From positions 5,086,501-5,150,500 of the forward strand of contig NC_056422.1 in assembly GCF_905147365.1 (NCBI RefSeq): DNA of 64,000 nucleotides, given 5' to 3'. This document shows, one piece after another, positions 54,644 through 64,000 of this stretch. A program made the translations under genes and the position numbers. The notes below the pieces were generated by a model, which saw only the letters and a program-made list of their open reading frames with translations, was not told the DNA's origin and searched no databases. Within the stretch, counting starts at the first letter, position 1. Each line of letters starts with the position of its first letter. Source of the DNA: Aricia agestis (lineage: Eukaryota; Arthropoda; Insecta; Lepidoptera; Lycaenidae).

Positions 54644-54756
54644 ATTCAATTAAGAAGGGAGTTATGAGGACACAAGCTACACAGACTGAAGTATGTTTAG
54701 GAAGAAAACCTTTGCCGCCTAACTATTTATCTTTAAGTCCTCGAACTATTAAAAGG
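54644..54756 (+). CDS. Host gene exon 10
   Basis: 113 bases between ataattccag and gtaagt. Two bases complete Asp with exon 9; leaves at phase 0. Encodes SIKKGVMRTQATQTEVCLGR then KPLPPNYLSLSPRTIKR. The ATQTEV string resembles a dynein light-chain (TQT) ligand, a pattern match only. Confidence 0.93.
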
Positions 54757-54831
54757 GTAAGTGATTTTACTAATTTTTTAAAGTTATTTCTTTTCTCCAT
54801 AAGAAAATTAACGTCCAATTTTACCTTCTAG

Positions 54832-54965
54832 GTAAAAATGGTGGCTGCTGGCGTTCAGACTAATGGTTATACTGTAGGAACTCGTAGGTTAACAAAATCG
54901 TTTTCTGAAGTTGGAGGTGAAAGGTTAGCTGATTCACAAAGTGAAATCACTGCTACAGTTGATAG
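54832..54965 (+). CDS. Host gene exon 11
   Basis: 134 bases between ttaccttctag and gtaagt; phase 0 in, two bases (ag) out. Encodes VKMVAAGVQTNGYTVGTRRL then TKSFSEVGGERLADSQSEIT. A second TQT-like string (GVQTNG) occurs here. Confidence 0.93.
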
Positions 54966-55046
54966 GTAAGTTACATTCTTCGTTTCAACTATTTATTATT
55001 ATTCTGTAGCTGTTGAGAATGCTGTTAACTTACATAAAAACGACAG

Positions 55047-55685
55047 TATTTTAGGTAATGAACATGAGCGATTACATAGAACACAATCGGAAGAACCACC
55101 AAGGTCTCCTAGATCACCGACAGTAGCTATGCAAACTTCTCCTATTTTGCAACGGAATGATTCTGACGATGTAACGACGTCTTCTGTAAAATCTATTACG
55201 TCTTCCCAGTTTGATAAATCTTCAGAACTAAGCACGCTTCAAAAGCAGACCCAAGAATATTTCCAACAGAACTTTCAATTCATTCACGAAAGCGACAGGG
55301 ATGATACTATGGATGACGATATTGAAACTATTGAAAAAAGTATGGCTTTAAATAGGAAAAACTTAGAATATTTACAACAGGAAATTGCTAAGGAAACCAA
55401 GTGTGATAGATCACTAAGGTCTATTTTGTCTAAGAGCACCAGTGAAGCTTCACAAAAGACGATAAATTCTTCACATCCATTATCTAAAACCTCAACATTC
55501 CAATCCGAACCATCGACAGAAACTTCAGCTACTACTACGGATGATAGTGAGAAGAACGAAAAAGAGATAATAATAGATTTCGAGCCAAGACCCGATGATG
55601 AAGCCATACCATTTACAACCTTGCGAAGAAAAAATAAGAGACTGCTGCAAAAAACGATGTCAGAGGGAGAAATTCTAATAGACAA
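55047..55685 (+). CDS. Host gene exon 12
   Basis: 639 bases, one base in, two bases (aa) out at gtaagt. The start after ataaaaacgacag is set by phase; a stronger-looking acceptor at 55009 (attctgtag) would hit a stop. Encodes ILGNEHERLHRTQSEEPPRS, VAMQTSPILQRND, an acidic DDTMDDDIETIEKS helix and a Ser/Thr-rich tail with FTTLRRKNKRLLQKT. The long minus-strand frame here is a shadow. Mostly disordered by composition. Confidence 0.88.
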
Positions 55686-55754
55686 GTAAGTATTCATAGA
55701 TACATTAACAGCAATACAGCTTAATATAATTATACTAATGTTTTGATTATGTAG

Positions 55755-55952
55755 CAGAAAAACAGATGGTATAATTACAAATGAGGGAGTTAAAGATGCT
55801 CCAATCATGATGTCAACTAGTCATGAAAATATGACAAGGGAAGATCATGAAGAAAATGGAATGTATAAGGAATATATCGCACAAAACTACAGCCAAACAC
55901 CTATCAAAGACGAAGGAATTTTTGGGGCATTTGAACCAGATGGATCATTTAG
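55755..55952 (+). CDS. Host gene exon 13
   Basis: 198 bases after gattatgtag; one base in, two bases (ag) out at gtatta. Encodes RKTDGIITNEGVKDAPIMMS then TSHENMTREDHEENGMYKEY and a GIFGAFEPDGSF end. Acidic, no domain recognised. Confidence 0.9.
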
Positions 55953-56540
55953 GTATTAATTATAATACCATAATTCATATTAATTAAAATATCATAATTC
56001 GTGTTAATGAAATATGATATTTTAACATTTTTCAAACATAATAATTAGAGTTAAGTGATAAGCAATCACTTAGTCTTAAATAGTTCTGCACTTAGTTTTT
56101 TGCATCTAATGGAATGGGTCAAACAATGCCTGAACCACAGACATAGATCAAGATAGATACCGCATGTCGCTCCATTTGTATGGAAACGAGCGTGCCACTT
56201 TTTTCGTATCTACTCTGACGTACCGATGATAAGAAACGTGTCCATTATCTAGGCTAACGTTTCTATTTGAATTTCTACAGCTCAATGCGGCACTTTTAGG
56301 CATTTTTACAATTCCGATTGTCGTCCGATTCCGATAGCGATAAAGAACAGACTTTCGAAAGACGAGCATTGCTCGTCATTTGGGAACGCGATATGGCACG
56401 CGAAGTACATACGCAAGCGGTATCTATCTTGATCTATGTCTGTGGCCTAAACATTTATTTTATGGAATTAAATAAATCTTTAGCTTTTATGATTGCTACT
56501 AGCTTTTGTTCATGCTCACTTTTCGTTATTCTCTTCTTAG
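55953..56540 (+). other. Intron 13 (588 bases)
   Basis: Half of it is the foldback element 56135-56445; the remainder is AT-rich. Confidence 0.65.
56135..56445. mobile_element. Foldback MITE
   Basis: Arms ccacagacatagatcaagat with agataccgc and its exact complement at the other end; inner parts (cgctccatttgta...) pair weakly. No ORF of note. Confidence 0.8.
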
Positions 56541-56678
56541 TTCTTCAGATGGAAATGCACCTTACGAAGATTTCCATGAAAAATACATTAGTTACAAGCA
56601 TGAACCATTTAGAATTCGAAGCGTAAGTTTTGAAGAAAAAACGGAATGTGTCGAAAAAGAAGACATTTCAATAGAATG
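56541..56678 (+). CDS. Host gene exon 14
   Basis: 138 bases between ctcttcttag and gtaggt; one base in, two bases (tg) out. Encodes SSDGNAPYEDFHEKYISYKH then EPFRIRSVSFEEKTECVEKE. The nearby tggtag makes a later donor impossible without a stop. Confidence 0.92.
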
Positions 56679-56894
56679 GTAGGTATTGCTTACAATTTTT
56701 ACTTTAATTCTATATAGTTTCATAGTTACACAATACACTTATTACATAGAAATCGGATTAGTCATAACTCATAACTGCTTAATATTTTTTAACTTTGATA
56801 TAGTGATATAGATCATTAATAAAGCATGCAACATTATACATAACAAGCCTAAGCATTAATTGGACAGTTGTATATATTTATTTAAAAATTTCAG

Positions 56895-57056
56895 CACAGC
56901 TAAATCAAGTCCAGCTTCACCTGATCCTGTTACTCATGATCTAAACAGTCAAAAAGTTAAAAGAGCAATGGCAAGAAGTAACGTGAACATGTTGACACCT
57001 TTAGAAAAGTCATCACCGTGTGCATCGAACGAATCTCTTACTGTTGATCAAAGCAG
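56895..57056 (+). CDS. Host gene exon 15
   Basis: 162 bases after aaaatttcag; one base in, two bases (ag) out at gtaatt. Encodes TAKSSPASPDPVTHDLNSQK then VKRAMARSNVNMLTPLEKSS and PCASNESLTVDQS. Ser-rich. Confidence 0.92.
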
Positions 57057-57818
57057 GTAATTTACTTATTATTATATTTCAACACATGATATAATTCGAG
57101 ATAGTTAGATTCGAAAGAGTTTTACATAAGGCCTGTCCCACTCACGGATGTAGGTATCGAACTGTAAGTACCTACCGCGAGGGCAAATCACTAGGGACTC
57201 ACAAGCAAGCGGTGACGCACGTGTAAGATTTTTTCGTCGCATATTTCTACGTACTGATTTAACCGCTGTGACAGAATCGTTATTAATCTGATAAATATGT
57301 ACAATTAAATAACAATTGAAATATTTTCAATAAAGTAATTTAAGACTTTAAAATACAAAAAAAATATGTAAAAAATACACAAACATAGCAAATAAACCAA
57401 TTTCACACAAACAAACACACACACACTACACAGAAATAAACACAAGTTAATAAACAATGTTTAAACTGTAAAAAATTCCTGGCCAGCTCCTGCACTATAA
57501 TCGAATATAAAACTATAATAAAATATAGGTTGGGTTACTAAACTTTGATTATTATTATAAAAAAGTTTGCTATAGTAATTAAAAGAAGATAGATTAATTA
57601 ATTTTCTAAAAAGTGACAATCTTGATTTCGTCAGAAAACCTCTTACCAACAAAAAAAAAAAATGTTCGTCATGCCTATTGTAGGCATTCAGCATTGCGCG
57701 GTCGGAATTTGATCTTCATAGTATCGTAACATGAGTAATTGTTAATTCTTTAAACGGATTTTTGGAGTAGTTCTTCTGTTGTACTAATATGTATTCTGTA
57801 ATAATATTCAATTTCCAG
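57057..57818 (+). other. Intron 15 (762 bases)
   Basis: AT-rich with an acacacacac-type patch at about 57405-57425. 57127-57240 is less AT-rich (gtcccactcacggatgtagg) and may be an unrecognised repeat. No gene. Confidence 0.55.
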
Positions 57819-57902
57819 AGATCATTCAGATGGTTTGTGGAATGAGTCCCAAGCTACCGTTCTACAACTTGATTCTGGCACGGAGAATGGAACAGTTATA
57901 AG
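57819..57902 (+). CDS. Host gene exon 16
   Basis: 84 bases after caatttccag; one base in, two bases (ag) out at gtaaaa. Encodes DHSDGLWNESQATVLQLDSG then TENGTVI. Confidence 0.92.
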
Positions 57903-57989
57903 GTAAAAATGTAAAATCGTATATGTTAAAAATACAAACACGAGACATCTTGCATAAAATTTTACCACGAATATTATACTCTATTTCAG

Positions 57990-58140
57990 TTCTTCTGATC
58001 TTAGCTCACTGGCAACATCACCTGGTGCGCTTGCATTGTTAACTCCGACGTCAAGAAGAAAACAACTTTTACTGTTACAACATCAGCAACGCTCTTCGTT
58101 AGACACAGATGCACTAGATGAAGAATTAGATGCGTCACAG
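57990..58140 (+). CDS. Host gene exon 17
   Basis: 151 bases after ctatttcag; one base in, phase 0 out at gtatgg. Encodes SSDLSSLATSPGALALLTPT then SRRKQLLLLQHQQRSSLDTD and ALDEELDASQ; the LLLLQHQQR part is predicted helical. Confidence 0.93.
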
Positions 58141-58238
58141 GTATGGTAATCTTTGCACTACACATAATATAATTTGCGATTACTTAAGCATCAAAGTTTA
58201 ATTAACAAAATATTTTTAAATTTAACTTTTTGTTACAG

Positions 58239-58764
58239 AGTCAGTCTCCAACCTCTCCTCGTAATAAATTAGATCCATCAAGTCCAAGTTTTGTTCACCA
58301 AACACGAGCATCTTTATCACCACCAGCCGTCGTACCAAATATAACTTTACCTATTACTAAGCAACCTACGACATCTAAGGTGTTATCTCCTACAACGCCA
58401 CTCAAAGCTAGTCATACTCCAGCCATTGCCATTACCCATCCGAGTTTAGATTTAACAGATGTACCATTCAAGAGGACACCCAGTTTTATAAACAAAAAAC
58501 GAGAAAGAGCACTAAGTCCATCTAGGAGAAGAGACTTGCAAAAAAAGATGCAACAAAAGGAACCAAATGGTAAAATACCAAACCAAATAAAAGAGTCCCC
58601 TGCAGATATTCCGTTAGCTAAGGCTGCTGGTAGTGAAACAAGTTTAGCTAGGACAGATTCTGGAAAGTTTACAACGGACGTATCAGAAAGCACAACTACT
58701 ACTGAAGATTATGTGACTGCTAATTCTGATAGCTCCAAAAAAAGTAATAAAAATCAAACTAATA
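58239..58764 (+). CDS. Host gene exon 18
   Basis: 526 bases after tttttgttacag; phase 0 in, one base (a) out at gtatgt. Encodes a Ser/Pro/Thr-rich segment (SQSPTSPRNKLDPSSPSF, SPTTPLKASHTPAIAITH, FINKKRERALSPSRRRDLQK, ESTTTTEDYVTANSDSS). The many SP, TP and RRxS sites suggest phosphorylation. A low-complexity disordered region by composition. Confidence 0.92.
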
Positions 58765-58834
58765 GTATGTACAAACACCTCTATTTATATAACAATATTT
58801 TAAAACCAATAGTAATCTTACAATTTGATTTCAG

Positions 58835-59139
58835 ATGGTGAAAGCAATAATAAAGCTCAAGAAGGGTCATCATTCGAAAGTGCTTCAAGTTTGTACTCAT
58901 CAACTAAAACAGATAATGTTGCCGAAGACTTGATTGTTCCAAGTTTTTCACCTCCTTTAGAAATTCGAGACGATTTTATAGTACCTAATTTATCATCACC
59001 TCCATTACCTTTACCAGAACGAATATCTAAGCCTTCAGTTGAAAGAATCGAAGTAAAAGCTGATATCACACCTATTGTGGATCAAAGCAGAAGACAAAAG
59101 ACTGAATTTAATAAATCAAAGGAATCTTCGTCAAAATCG
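58835..59139 (+). CDS. Host gene exon 19
   Basis: 305 bases after tttgatttcag; two bases complete Asn, phase 0 out at gtaatt. Encodes GESNNKAQEGSSFESASSLY, two similar segments EDLIVPSFSPPLEIRDD and DFIVPNLSSPPLPLPERI, and a basic end. The repeated (L/F)IVP(S/N)(F/L)S.PPL is a small internal repeat. Confidence 0.92.
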
Positions 59140-59228
59140 GTAATTGCCACGTATAACGTCTTATTGAAAAATAAAAAAATAATAACAATCATTAGTCACT
59201 ATTATTACAACTTAACTTTCTGTTACAG

Positions 59229-59459
59229 GTTAGTTCATTACGTGATACAATAAGTGGAAAAAGTAGTTCTAGTGGTAGTTACAGTATATCTGGATCAAAT
59301 CCTAATGTTACTGAGGATGTTAGTGAAAAACCTGTGGCTGTAGCGAAAACTAAGGAAGCATTAAATAGTGTGCCAGAAAAGAAAGATTTAAGTAATAAAT
59401 CAGAGGAAAAAAGTAGCAAAAAATCACAAGAAGAACAATTAGTTCCTAAGAAAGTGATG
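59229..59459 (+). CDS. Host gene exon 20
   Basis: 231 bases after tttctgttacag; phase 0 at both ends. Encodes VSSLRDTISGKSSSSGSYSI then a Lys/Glu/Ser-rich stretch ending PKKVM at donor gtacga. An alternative donor at 59454 (gtgatg) also keeps frame and would drop VM. Confidence 0.88.
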
Positions 59460-59547
59460 GTACGAAAACAAAAAATGCTTATAGAAAGGCTTTGAAAAAA
59501 AATTACTTAACCGAGGATCATTAATTTTATTGTGATTATTTTTTTAG

Positions 59548-59638
59548 GGATCACTTTCAGATGACGAAAGAAGTGCACATTATTCATCTTCCGGATATTA
59601 TGAGAGTCCTGTTGAAGATGACGACGATGGTGGATTAA
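59548..59638 (+). CDS. Host gene exon 21
   Basis: 91 bases after attttttttag; phase 0 in, one base (a) out at gtatgt. Encodes GSLSDDERSAHYSSSGYYES then PVEDDDDGGL, strongly acidic. Confidence 0.92.
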
Positions 59639-59720
59639 GTATGTATTTTAATTTTGCAGACAAAATACTTTTCTTTGTAATATTATGTAATATTATTTGT
59701 ACATTTCTTCTCTTTTACAG

Positions 59721-60224
59721 CATATAAGCATTCACAGAAATATAGATCTTCAAACAGACCTAAGAGTTGGTTATCCGAAGATAAACGAAAGAAAAGGAAA
59801 GCTTTTATGTTGGAATTCTCAAAATCTTGTGACGATGCGATATCATCGTCGCAAGATAAATGGGATGAGAGGGAAGAATTTGATTCTACTAGCCACGTTT
59901 CTGAAAATAGTGTAATTAAATGTCCCAATATGAAGTCCCCACAGGAAGAAAAACCAAAAGAAAGTAGAAAGAAGAAAACGCATTTTGCTCAGTCGTCACC
60001 TCGGGATCCCGATAAGCACATAGAAAGAAGTATAAAAGATAAAGATGGTAGAGAGCGAACTGTAAAAAGAACTAAATTTAAAGCGAAAAGTCCTACACAA
60101 AGTAAAATTTTTGATAATAATCATAGACCGTCCTATTATGATAGAAGAGAATCAGTTGGGTCCAACATTAAGTTACATCTGAATATTCCTACGTCTGATG
60201 ATTCTAGTGAATATAAAGCAGAAA
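59721..60224 (+). CDS. Host gene exon 22
   Basis: 504 bases after tctcttttacag; two bases in, one base (a) out at gtaagt. Encodes YKHSQKYRSSNRPKSWLSED, the basic KRKKRKAFMLEFSKS (a possible nuclear-localisation-type patch), then charged repeats and GSNIKLHLNIPTSDDSSEY. Highly charged and probably disordered. Confidence 0.92.
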
Positions 60225-60295
60225 GTAAGTACTATGCTTTTTTGCAATTATGCTTAAATGTCAGCTCTTTCATATATCTTTAATTGTATTTTCAG

Positions 60296-60416
60296 GAGTC
60301 AGTAATGGAAATATTTCACCCAGAAAGTACAGGCGAATACGAGAAAGTCCAAGGAAGAAAACCGGATCTAATTCAAATTCAAAATCTCCTACGTCCAATT
60401 ATAATTTCGGATATCG
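60296..60416 (+). CDS. Host gene exon 23
   Basis: 121 bases after tgtattttcag; two bases in, two bases (cg) out at gtatga. Encodes VSNGNISPRKYRRIRESPRK then KTGSNSNSKSPTSNYNFGY; basic. Confidence 0.92.
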
Positions 60417-60488
60417 GTATGAACGCTTTAAATAATATGGTAATTGTCATGAAAAATGCTTTATTTCTCACAGTAAATTATTTTCTAG

Positions 60489-60703
60489 CCCTCGAAGGAA
60501 AAGTGGCTCTAACGAAAGCATATCCTTACCTGGAAGTCTTCCAAGAAGAAAACAATCTATTCCTACTTTACCTTGTGTGAGTTCCTTAGAAGCCGAAGAT
60601 GTGGTATGCTGTCGTAAAGATTCCGGGGAACAAGGAAAACTAACTCCTTTGCGATATATCAAAAGCCCGGTTTCTCCGAAACATGGACGAAAGCTCGATA
60701 AAG
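60489..60703 (+). CDS. Host gene exon 24
   Basis: 215 bases after attttctag; one base in, one base (g) out at gttagt. Encodes PRRKSGSNESISLPGSLPRR then KQSIPTLPCVSSLEAEDVVC and LTPLRYIKSPVSPKHGRKLD. Confidence 0.92.
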
Positions 60704-60923
60704 GTTAGTCCTTTCGATTTAATATAATCGATGTCTGTGTGTAAGTTTCTGTGATTTATCAAAAGGGAATTTTAGGAAAATTCACACTTGTCATTCGCAA
60801 TAATCGCAGACTTTATGTCATCAATTTTATTAAAAATGTTTCTAATACATAAATGTGCTTGTTGTGCGCGACTGTGTTCAACCAATTGGCTTTGTAAAAA
60901 AAGTAAGTTTTATTGAACGACAG

Positions 60924-61135
60924 ACGGAAAATTTGCCAAGGCGGCCTCAGCAGAGTCCCTACGTTCCGTTTCACCAGGGTCAGATTCTGTATTCTATTCA
61001 GAACATACCGAACAGAGCTTGGCCGGAGAGGATTGTGATGCCAAAGCGCACTGTCTGCACTGCGGCAAAGAAGTGCACATCGTTACCGCCTCCCATGAAT
61101 ATGAGAGTGTTGAGTCCAGAACTTCTCATACTGAT
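60924..61135 (+). CDS. Host gene exon 25, with Cys/His motif
   Basis: 212 bases; two bases in, phase 0 out at gtaagt. The acceptor gaacgacag has a weak pyrimidine tract but is set by phase. Encodes GKFAKAASAESLRSVSPGSD, SVFYSEHTEQSLAGEDCDAK, then AHCLHCGKEVHIVTASHEYE. HCLHC could bind a metal with a second half elsewhere. SPGSDSVFYSE looks conserved in style and is the best probe for naming the gene. Confidence 0.9.
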
Positions 61136-61339
61136 GTAAGTGCTAATACCAGCTTTAAATATAATATTTTTATATTAAGCCATTCACAATTAAACATTCA
61201 ATTTTTCTGAATGCAAGTAGTTTCTGAAAGTTTTGCTGATCTTTAATTAATACTACACTCTATTGTTTCTTTATCTGTTTATGCTATTTCAATTAGTCTT
61301 TTATTACGTCTTTCTTCTTCTATTAATTGTATATTTTAG

Positions 61340-61525
61340 GAGTCATTCGCTGATGCAACACCAGATATAGTGCCTGCACCGGCAGGTTTCGCAGATTCTC
61401 CCTCGTGTATAGACAACAAAAAACACGTCAGTGGCGCAAGACTGTACAAAAAGTTAGATAAACGATACCGCTCAGAAGACAAAACAAGGCATTCGAATCG
61501 GTATAGATCGGATGTTAGAGCAAAG
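61340..61525 (+). CDS. Host gene exon 26
   Basis: 186 bases after tatattttag; phase 0 at both ends, donor gttggt. Encodes ESFADATPDIVPAPAGFADS then SCIDNKKHVSGARLYKKLDK and RYRSEDKTRHSNRYRSDVRA. Its length and phase would allow skipping. Confidence 0.92.
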
Positions 61526-61975
61526 GTTGGTAATTTTTTTTCTTACTCTTATATACACACACACATATTTTACACATTTATAATTAAAAATATATATATA
61601 TATATATATACATAAAATATATATGTATATATATATATTTTTTTTTTTATAAGAATAAGCATGATTTGTTGTGAAGGATGTTATTTATTTTGTTTGTTTT
61701 CTTTATGTTTCTGTTGTTCTAGCCGCAATACTTCCTTTACTCAATTAAACTCCCCCATAGGACAGGCCTCGCCTAGTTTGGGGGACCGTTATTTGTTAAA
61801 ATGTTTGTAAAATTATCATGGTGAATAAAGACTTTGTATTTGTATATTTTTCTTAGGTCCAGAAGGGGACATTTTTGTCGTCCTGTTAGTGAGATGTATT
61901 GCGCTCTTAGGTAGGTCTTTCTTAACGTTCCATAGTCTATTAGTATTTTAAATTAATAATTTTATAACCTTTAAG
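61526..61975 (+). other. Intron 26 (450 bases)
   Basis: Has an AT dinucleotide run at about 61590-61640 and a LINE-like tail at 61735-61855 (cctcgcctagtttgggggac, gaataaagactttgtatttg), the forward form of 45060-45345. Confidence 0.6.
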
Positions 61976-62096
61976 TCTGAAGAAAGAGGGAAAGAAGAAT
62001 ACGCTGACATAGAAAAACCAGAAGACACGCGCATTGCAAGATCAGCGGGGAACAGTCTTGATAAACTGGCGTCAAATTCTGGTGCTGATCCTGACG
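61976..62096 (+). CDS. Host gene exon 27
   Basis: 121 bases after taacctttaag; phase 0 in, one base (g) out at gtaagc. Encodes SEERGKEEYADIEKPEDTRI then ARSAGNSLDKLASNSGADPD. Confidence 0.88.
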
Positions 62097-62444
62097 GTAA
62101 GCGTAAATCTTTGTATACTTTTAAATTGACCTTAATCTCAAGACATGAAAACTATTAAAGCATTTTAAGTATAATAGAAAATACTGTAAAGTCTAAAGCC
62201 ATTAAATAGGTAGTAATTTGTAGTAAAACCTACGAAACACTCAAAATCGTGTTTGCTTTCGATTTTTAATCAGGCGCAAAAAATTAAAGAACATAATATT
62301 TCATTAATGCCGTAATATTGATTGTCTTTAATGATCAAAGTCAATGAAAGTTTGATCAGGCGCTCATATTTTTTAGCTAAAAGCCGTACACAATATTATA
62401 GTTATTTGATTACCCATTTAAAATAAGGTCATATGTTTCTCTAG
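62097..62444 (+). other. Intron 27 (348 bases)
   Basis: AT-rich. The segments tttgatcaggcgc and tcaggcgcaaaa near 62270-62360 may belong to an unrecognised repeat. No gene. Confidence 0.5.
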
Positions 62445-62579
62445 AACAAGAGCAGTGTTCCGGTTCCGAAGACGGTGAAACCACTCGCGATGAGAAAGGG
62501 GTGTACGCGACGCCATGGTGGTGCGGCAACTGGATCCTCATCTCTCCCAACGATGACAGCTGGTTGAGAATACCACCAG
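62445..62579 (+). CDS. Host gene exon 28, Trp-rich
   Basis: 135 bases after tgtttctctag; two bases in, one base (g) out at gtattt. Encodes QEQCSGSEDGETTRDEKGVY then ATPWWCGNWILISPNDDSW and LRIPP. Four Trp in a short span and GC-rich codons suggest a folded, conserved part, in contrast with exons 12-24. Confidence 0.93.
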
Positions 62580-63133
62580 GTATTTACATAATAATTGACA
62601 TTTTGTACGTTATGGCATCACTGTAGTTGTGTTTTACGTGAAAAATATATTTTGTGTTAAGGTCCTATTCACGATGGTCAATGATCGACGCTACAATCAT
62701 TTGATCATATTATTAATAGTAGACGAATTTGCCATTTAAACGTTCCTAATATTTTGGATTGGTCCATCTGGTCCACTGTATCTACTTATTTCTTTTCTTC
62801 TTTTATAAATGCCATTTATTAAAAGTTTGTTAAAGTTTGCCTTCTCTACTTCGAACAAATTGATCTAAGCTTCTCTATCATAATAGAATGAAGTAGACGA
62901 AATTCAAACAATTAACAATTTGGTGAAAATGGTACTAATTTCAACATACTATCAGAAGTTGATTCCTAGGCAGATGATTATAGATTCCTAGGCAGAACCT
63001 ACGTAGTTTGGTCGCGTTACGTCAAACCCAGCCGACAGATCACATTAATTAACACTGAATTGAACTCTGACCAAATGACGTTGGTCTGTCGACTGGCTAG
63101 GAATCAATTTCCTCGATGGTACATTTCTAACAG
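62580..63133 (+). other. Intron 28 (554 bases)
   Basis: Holds a foldback element at 62959-63107 (gttgattcctaggcag against ctggctaggaatcaa; inner cagccgacag against ctgtcgactg). 62650-62950 has nothing else recognised. Confidence 0.6.
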
Positions 63134-63274
63134 ACACCGTGGACTTCACCGGCGGCGAAGACCCAACGGAATCGGAGACGGAGTTCAACAAACGCTACGT
63201 GTCTCTCTCACATCGACTCGTCCATAGACTGGCTATCGTGGAGCAGACGAAGCGACAGGCGAACAGCACCTTCA
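63134..63274 (+). CDS. Host gene exon 29, last in the window
   Basis: 141 bases after catttctaacag; two bases in, one base (a) out at gtgagt. Encodes TVDFTGGEDPTESETEFNKR then YVSLSHRLVHRLAIVEQTKR and QANSTF, an amphipathic helix that could begin a coiled-coil or spectrin-like region. The frame is open at the donor, so the gene continues beyond the window. Confidence 0.93.
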
Positions 63275-64000
63275 GTGAGTTTGTCTGTTTGTTACATTAT
63301 TTTAAATTAAAAGAGTGGACAAGCAATTCAGCATCACTCGTGAATTACCCAAATGAAACAAACATTAGCGCTAGATGTGTATTCAAAGATTAATTATGGA
63401 TTAATTCGGATGAGTGATGAATCATTCGAGTGAGTCTTGTCGTAGTAAAAGGAGGGTCTTGTCATAATATCAGTGGCCCTATTCTTATGTTTCGAATTAT
63501 TGTATTTCGATCGCCGGCTATAATAATTATCCTCATACGTGAGATAGCCTGCAGCGCTTATGACGACTGTCCAGAAAATAAGTCCCCCAGTTTTTCTTGT
63601 ATCAAAATATAATATAGTCAGATATTATTATTATAATTCTTCACAAAGGTTTACTATTCTAATTTCATAATAATATATTATTTCATATCACGTATCCATC
63701 CAGCCATCTAGTTACATAAGTCAGACAATATGTGACGCCTTGGCCATAATATGATTCATCATACGCCAGCGTATAATAAAATGAGTATTTCTGACAAAAT
63801 AATACTTAAACTTCTCAACGTATTCATTAATGGAAAATTATCACCCAAAACTTTATGATTGAACTTGGAACTTTATTGTGGCGAATTTCAAGAAGCCCGC
63901 CGCCCGCAGGCCGCAACCATCGCTGCACCACACCATATTATGACGATATGAACGAGATATCTCACTCTCGAGATAATTAAAAACTACTCGTCTCATAATG
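63275..64000 (+). other. Intron 29 (partial)
   Basis: AT-rich. The end (63890-63935) has gcccgccgcccgcaggccgc, a GC-rich patch without a supported exon. Nothing else seen. Confidence 0.5.

Larger units (their letters stand above)
2055..63274 (+). other. Large multi-exon host gene, 29 coding exons rebuilt, open at both ends
   Basis: The 29 exons listed below join in one continuous frame: every acceptor/donor pair was checked for AG...GT and for codon phase, and the sum is 5,376 bases, about 1,791 residues. Neither the initiator nor the stop codon is in the window. The protein is low in recognisable domains. The N-terminal third has charged and Pro-rich stretches, the middle (exons 12-24) is Ser/Thr/Lys/Glu-rich with many SP and RR motifs and looks disordered, and the end (exons 25-29) has an HCLHCGKEV Cys/His motif, a Trp-rich segment (WWCGNWILISPNDDSW) and a helical stretch ending the window. 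Exons 3-9 and 25-29 use GC-rich third positions while exons 10-24 are AT-rich. Identity is not established; a large scaffold of the Klarsicht/nesprin kind is a weak guess. Which transcripts are really made cannot be told from sequence alone. Confidence 0.85.

Noticed and set aside
55009..55009. Acceptor attctgtag for exon 12
   Set aside because: Better pyrimidine tract than the chosen site, but with the exon 11 phase it gives an immediate TGA; the site at 55046 keeps the frame.
55284..55808. 174-codon minus-strand ORF
   Set aside because: Shadow of exon 12; hydrophobic Ser/Val/Ile content is the complement of the Ser/Glu/Asp-rich coding strand.

Overview
This window looks like nuclear DNA from a moth or butterfly (Lepidoptera). 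It is AT-rich and intron-dense, and it is packed with repeats of lepidopteran type: a Metulj-like tRNA-derived SINE, the 'GGGTTCCGTAC...TTGGCCGG' repeat, RTE-like LINE tails, many foldback MITEs, and a DIRS-like tyrosine-recombinase retrotransposon. No bacterial-style genes, rRNA or functional tRNA genes were seen.

The backbone is one very large host gene on the + strand, open at both window edges. I rebuilt 29 coding exons between 2055 and 63274 from splice acceptors, donors and reading-frame phase. Every junction keeps one frame, giving 5,376 coding bases and about 1,791 residues with neither the start nor the stop codon inside the window. The 5' half (exons 1-9) is spread over 51 kb of large, transposon-filled introns. 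The 3' half (exons 10-29) sits in about 8.6 kb with many introns of 70-100 bases. The middle of the protein is Ser/Thr/Lys-rich and probably disordered. The N-terminal part has a Pro-rich stretch, and the last exons carry a small Cys/His motif and the start of a helical, charged segment. I do not recognise the gene with confidence; a cytoskeletal or nuclear-envelope scaffold of the Klarsicht kind is only a guess.

Region by region: 1-2054, intron with an inverted-repeat element; 2606-7755, a structurally complete DIRS-like retrotransposon with gag-like, RT/RNase H and recombinase ORFs, inverted termini and an internal complementary region; 7756-15500, MITEs, a SINE, a small cassette exon at 11819 and a nested hAT element; 16867-21790, a frameshifted two-ORF LINE; 22010-24110, an older repeat split by a 5'-truncated LINE; 25025-25247, an exon followed by a decayed tandem copy of itself; 27818-34465, a direct duplication of several kb whose second copy carries two later insertions; 35656-44735, four exons, one of them preceded by a minisatellite that repeats its own splice acceptor; 44736-53158, MITEs, a GC-rich block and a candidate exon split by a MITE; 53404-54210, a tandem foldback array; 54644-63274, the compact 3' exon cluster.

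The most notable observation is at 42064-42596. A run of 39-42-base units each contains a consensus-like 3' splice site plus the first 17 bases of exon 5. The last three extra acceptors are in frame with the exon, so acceptor choice could add 13-14-residue repeats to the protein. Next in interest are the exon split by a MITE (50884-51862), the tandem pseudo-exon (25145-25247) and the DIRS recombinase, which lacks its usual catalytic tyrosine.
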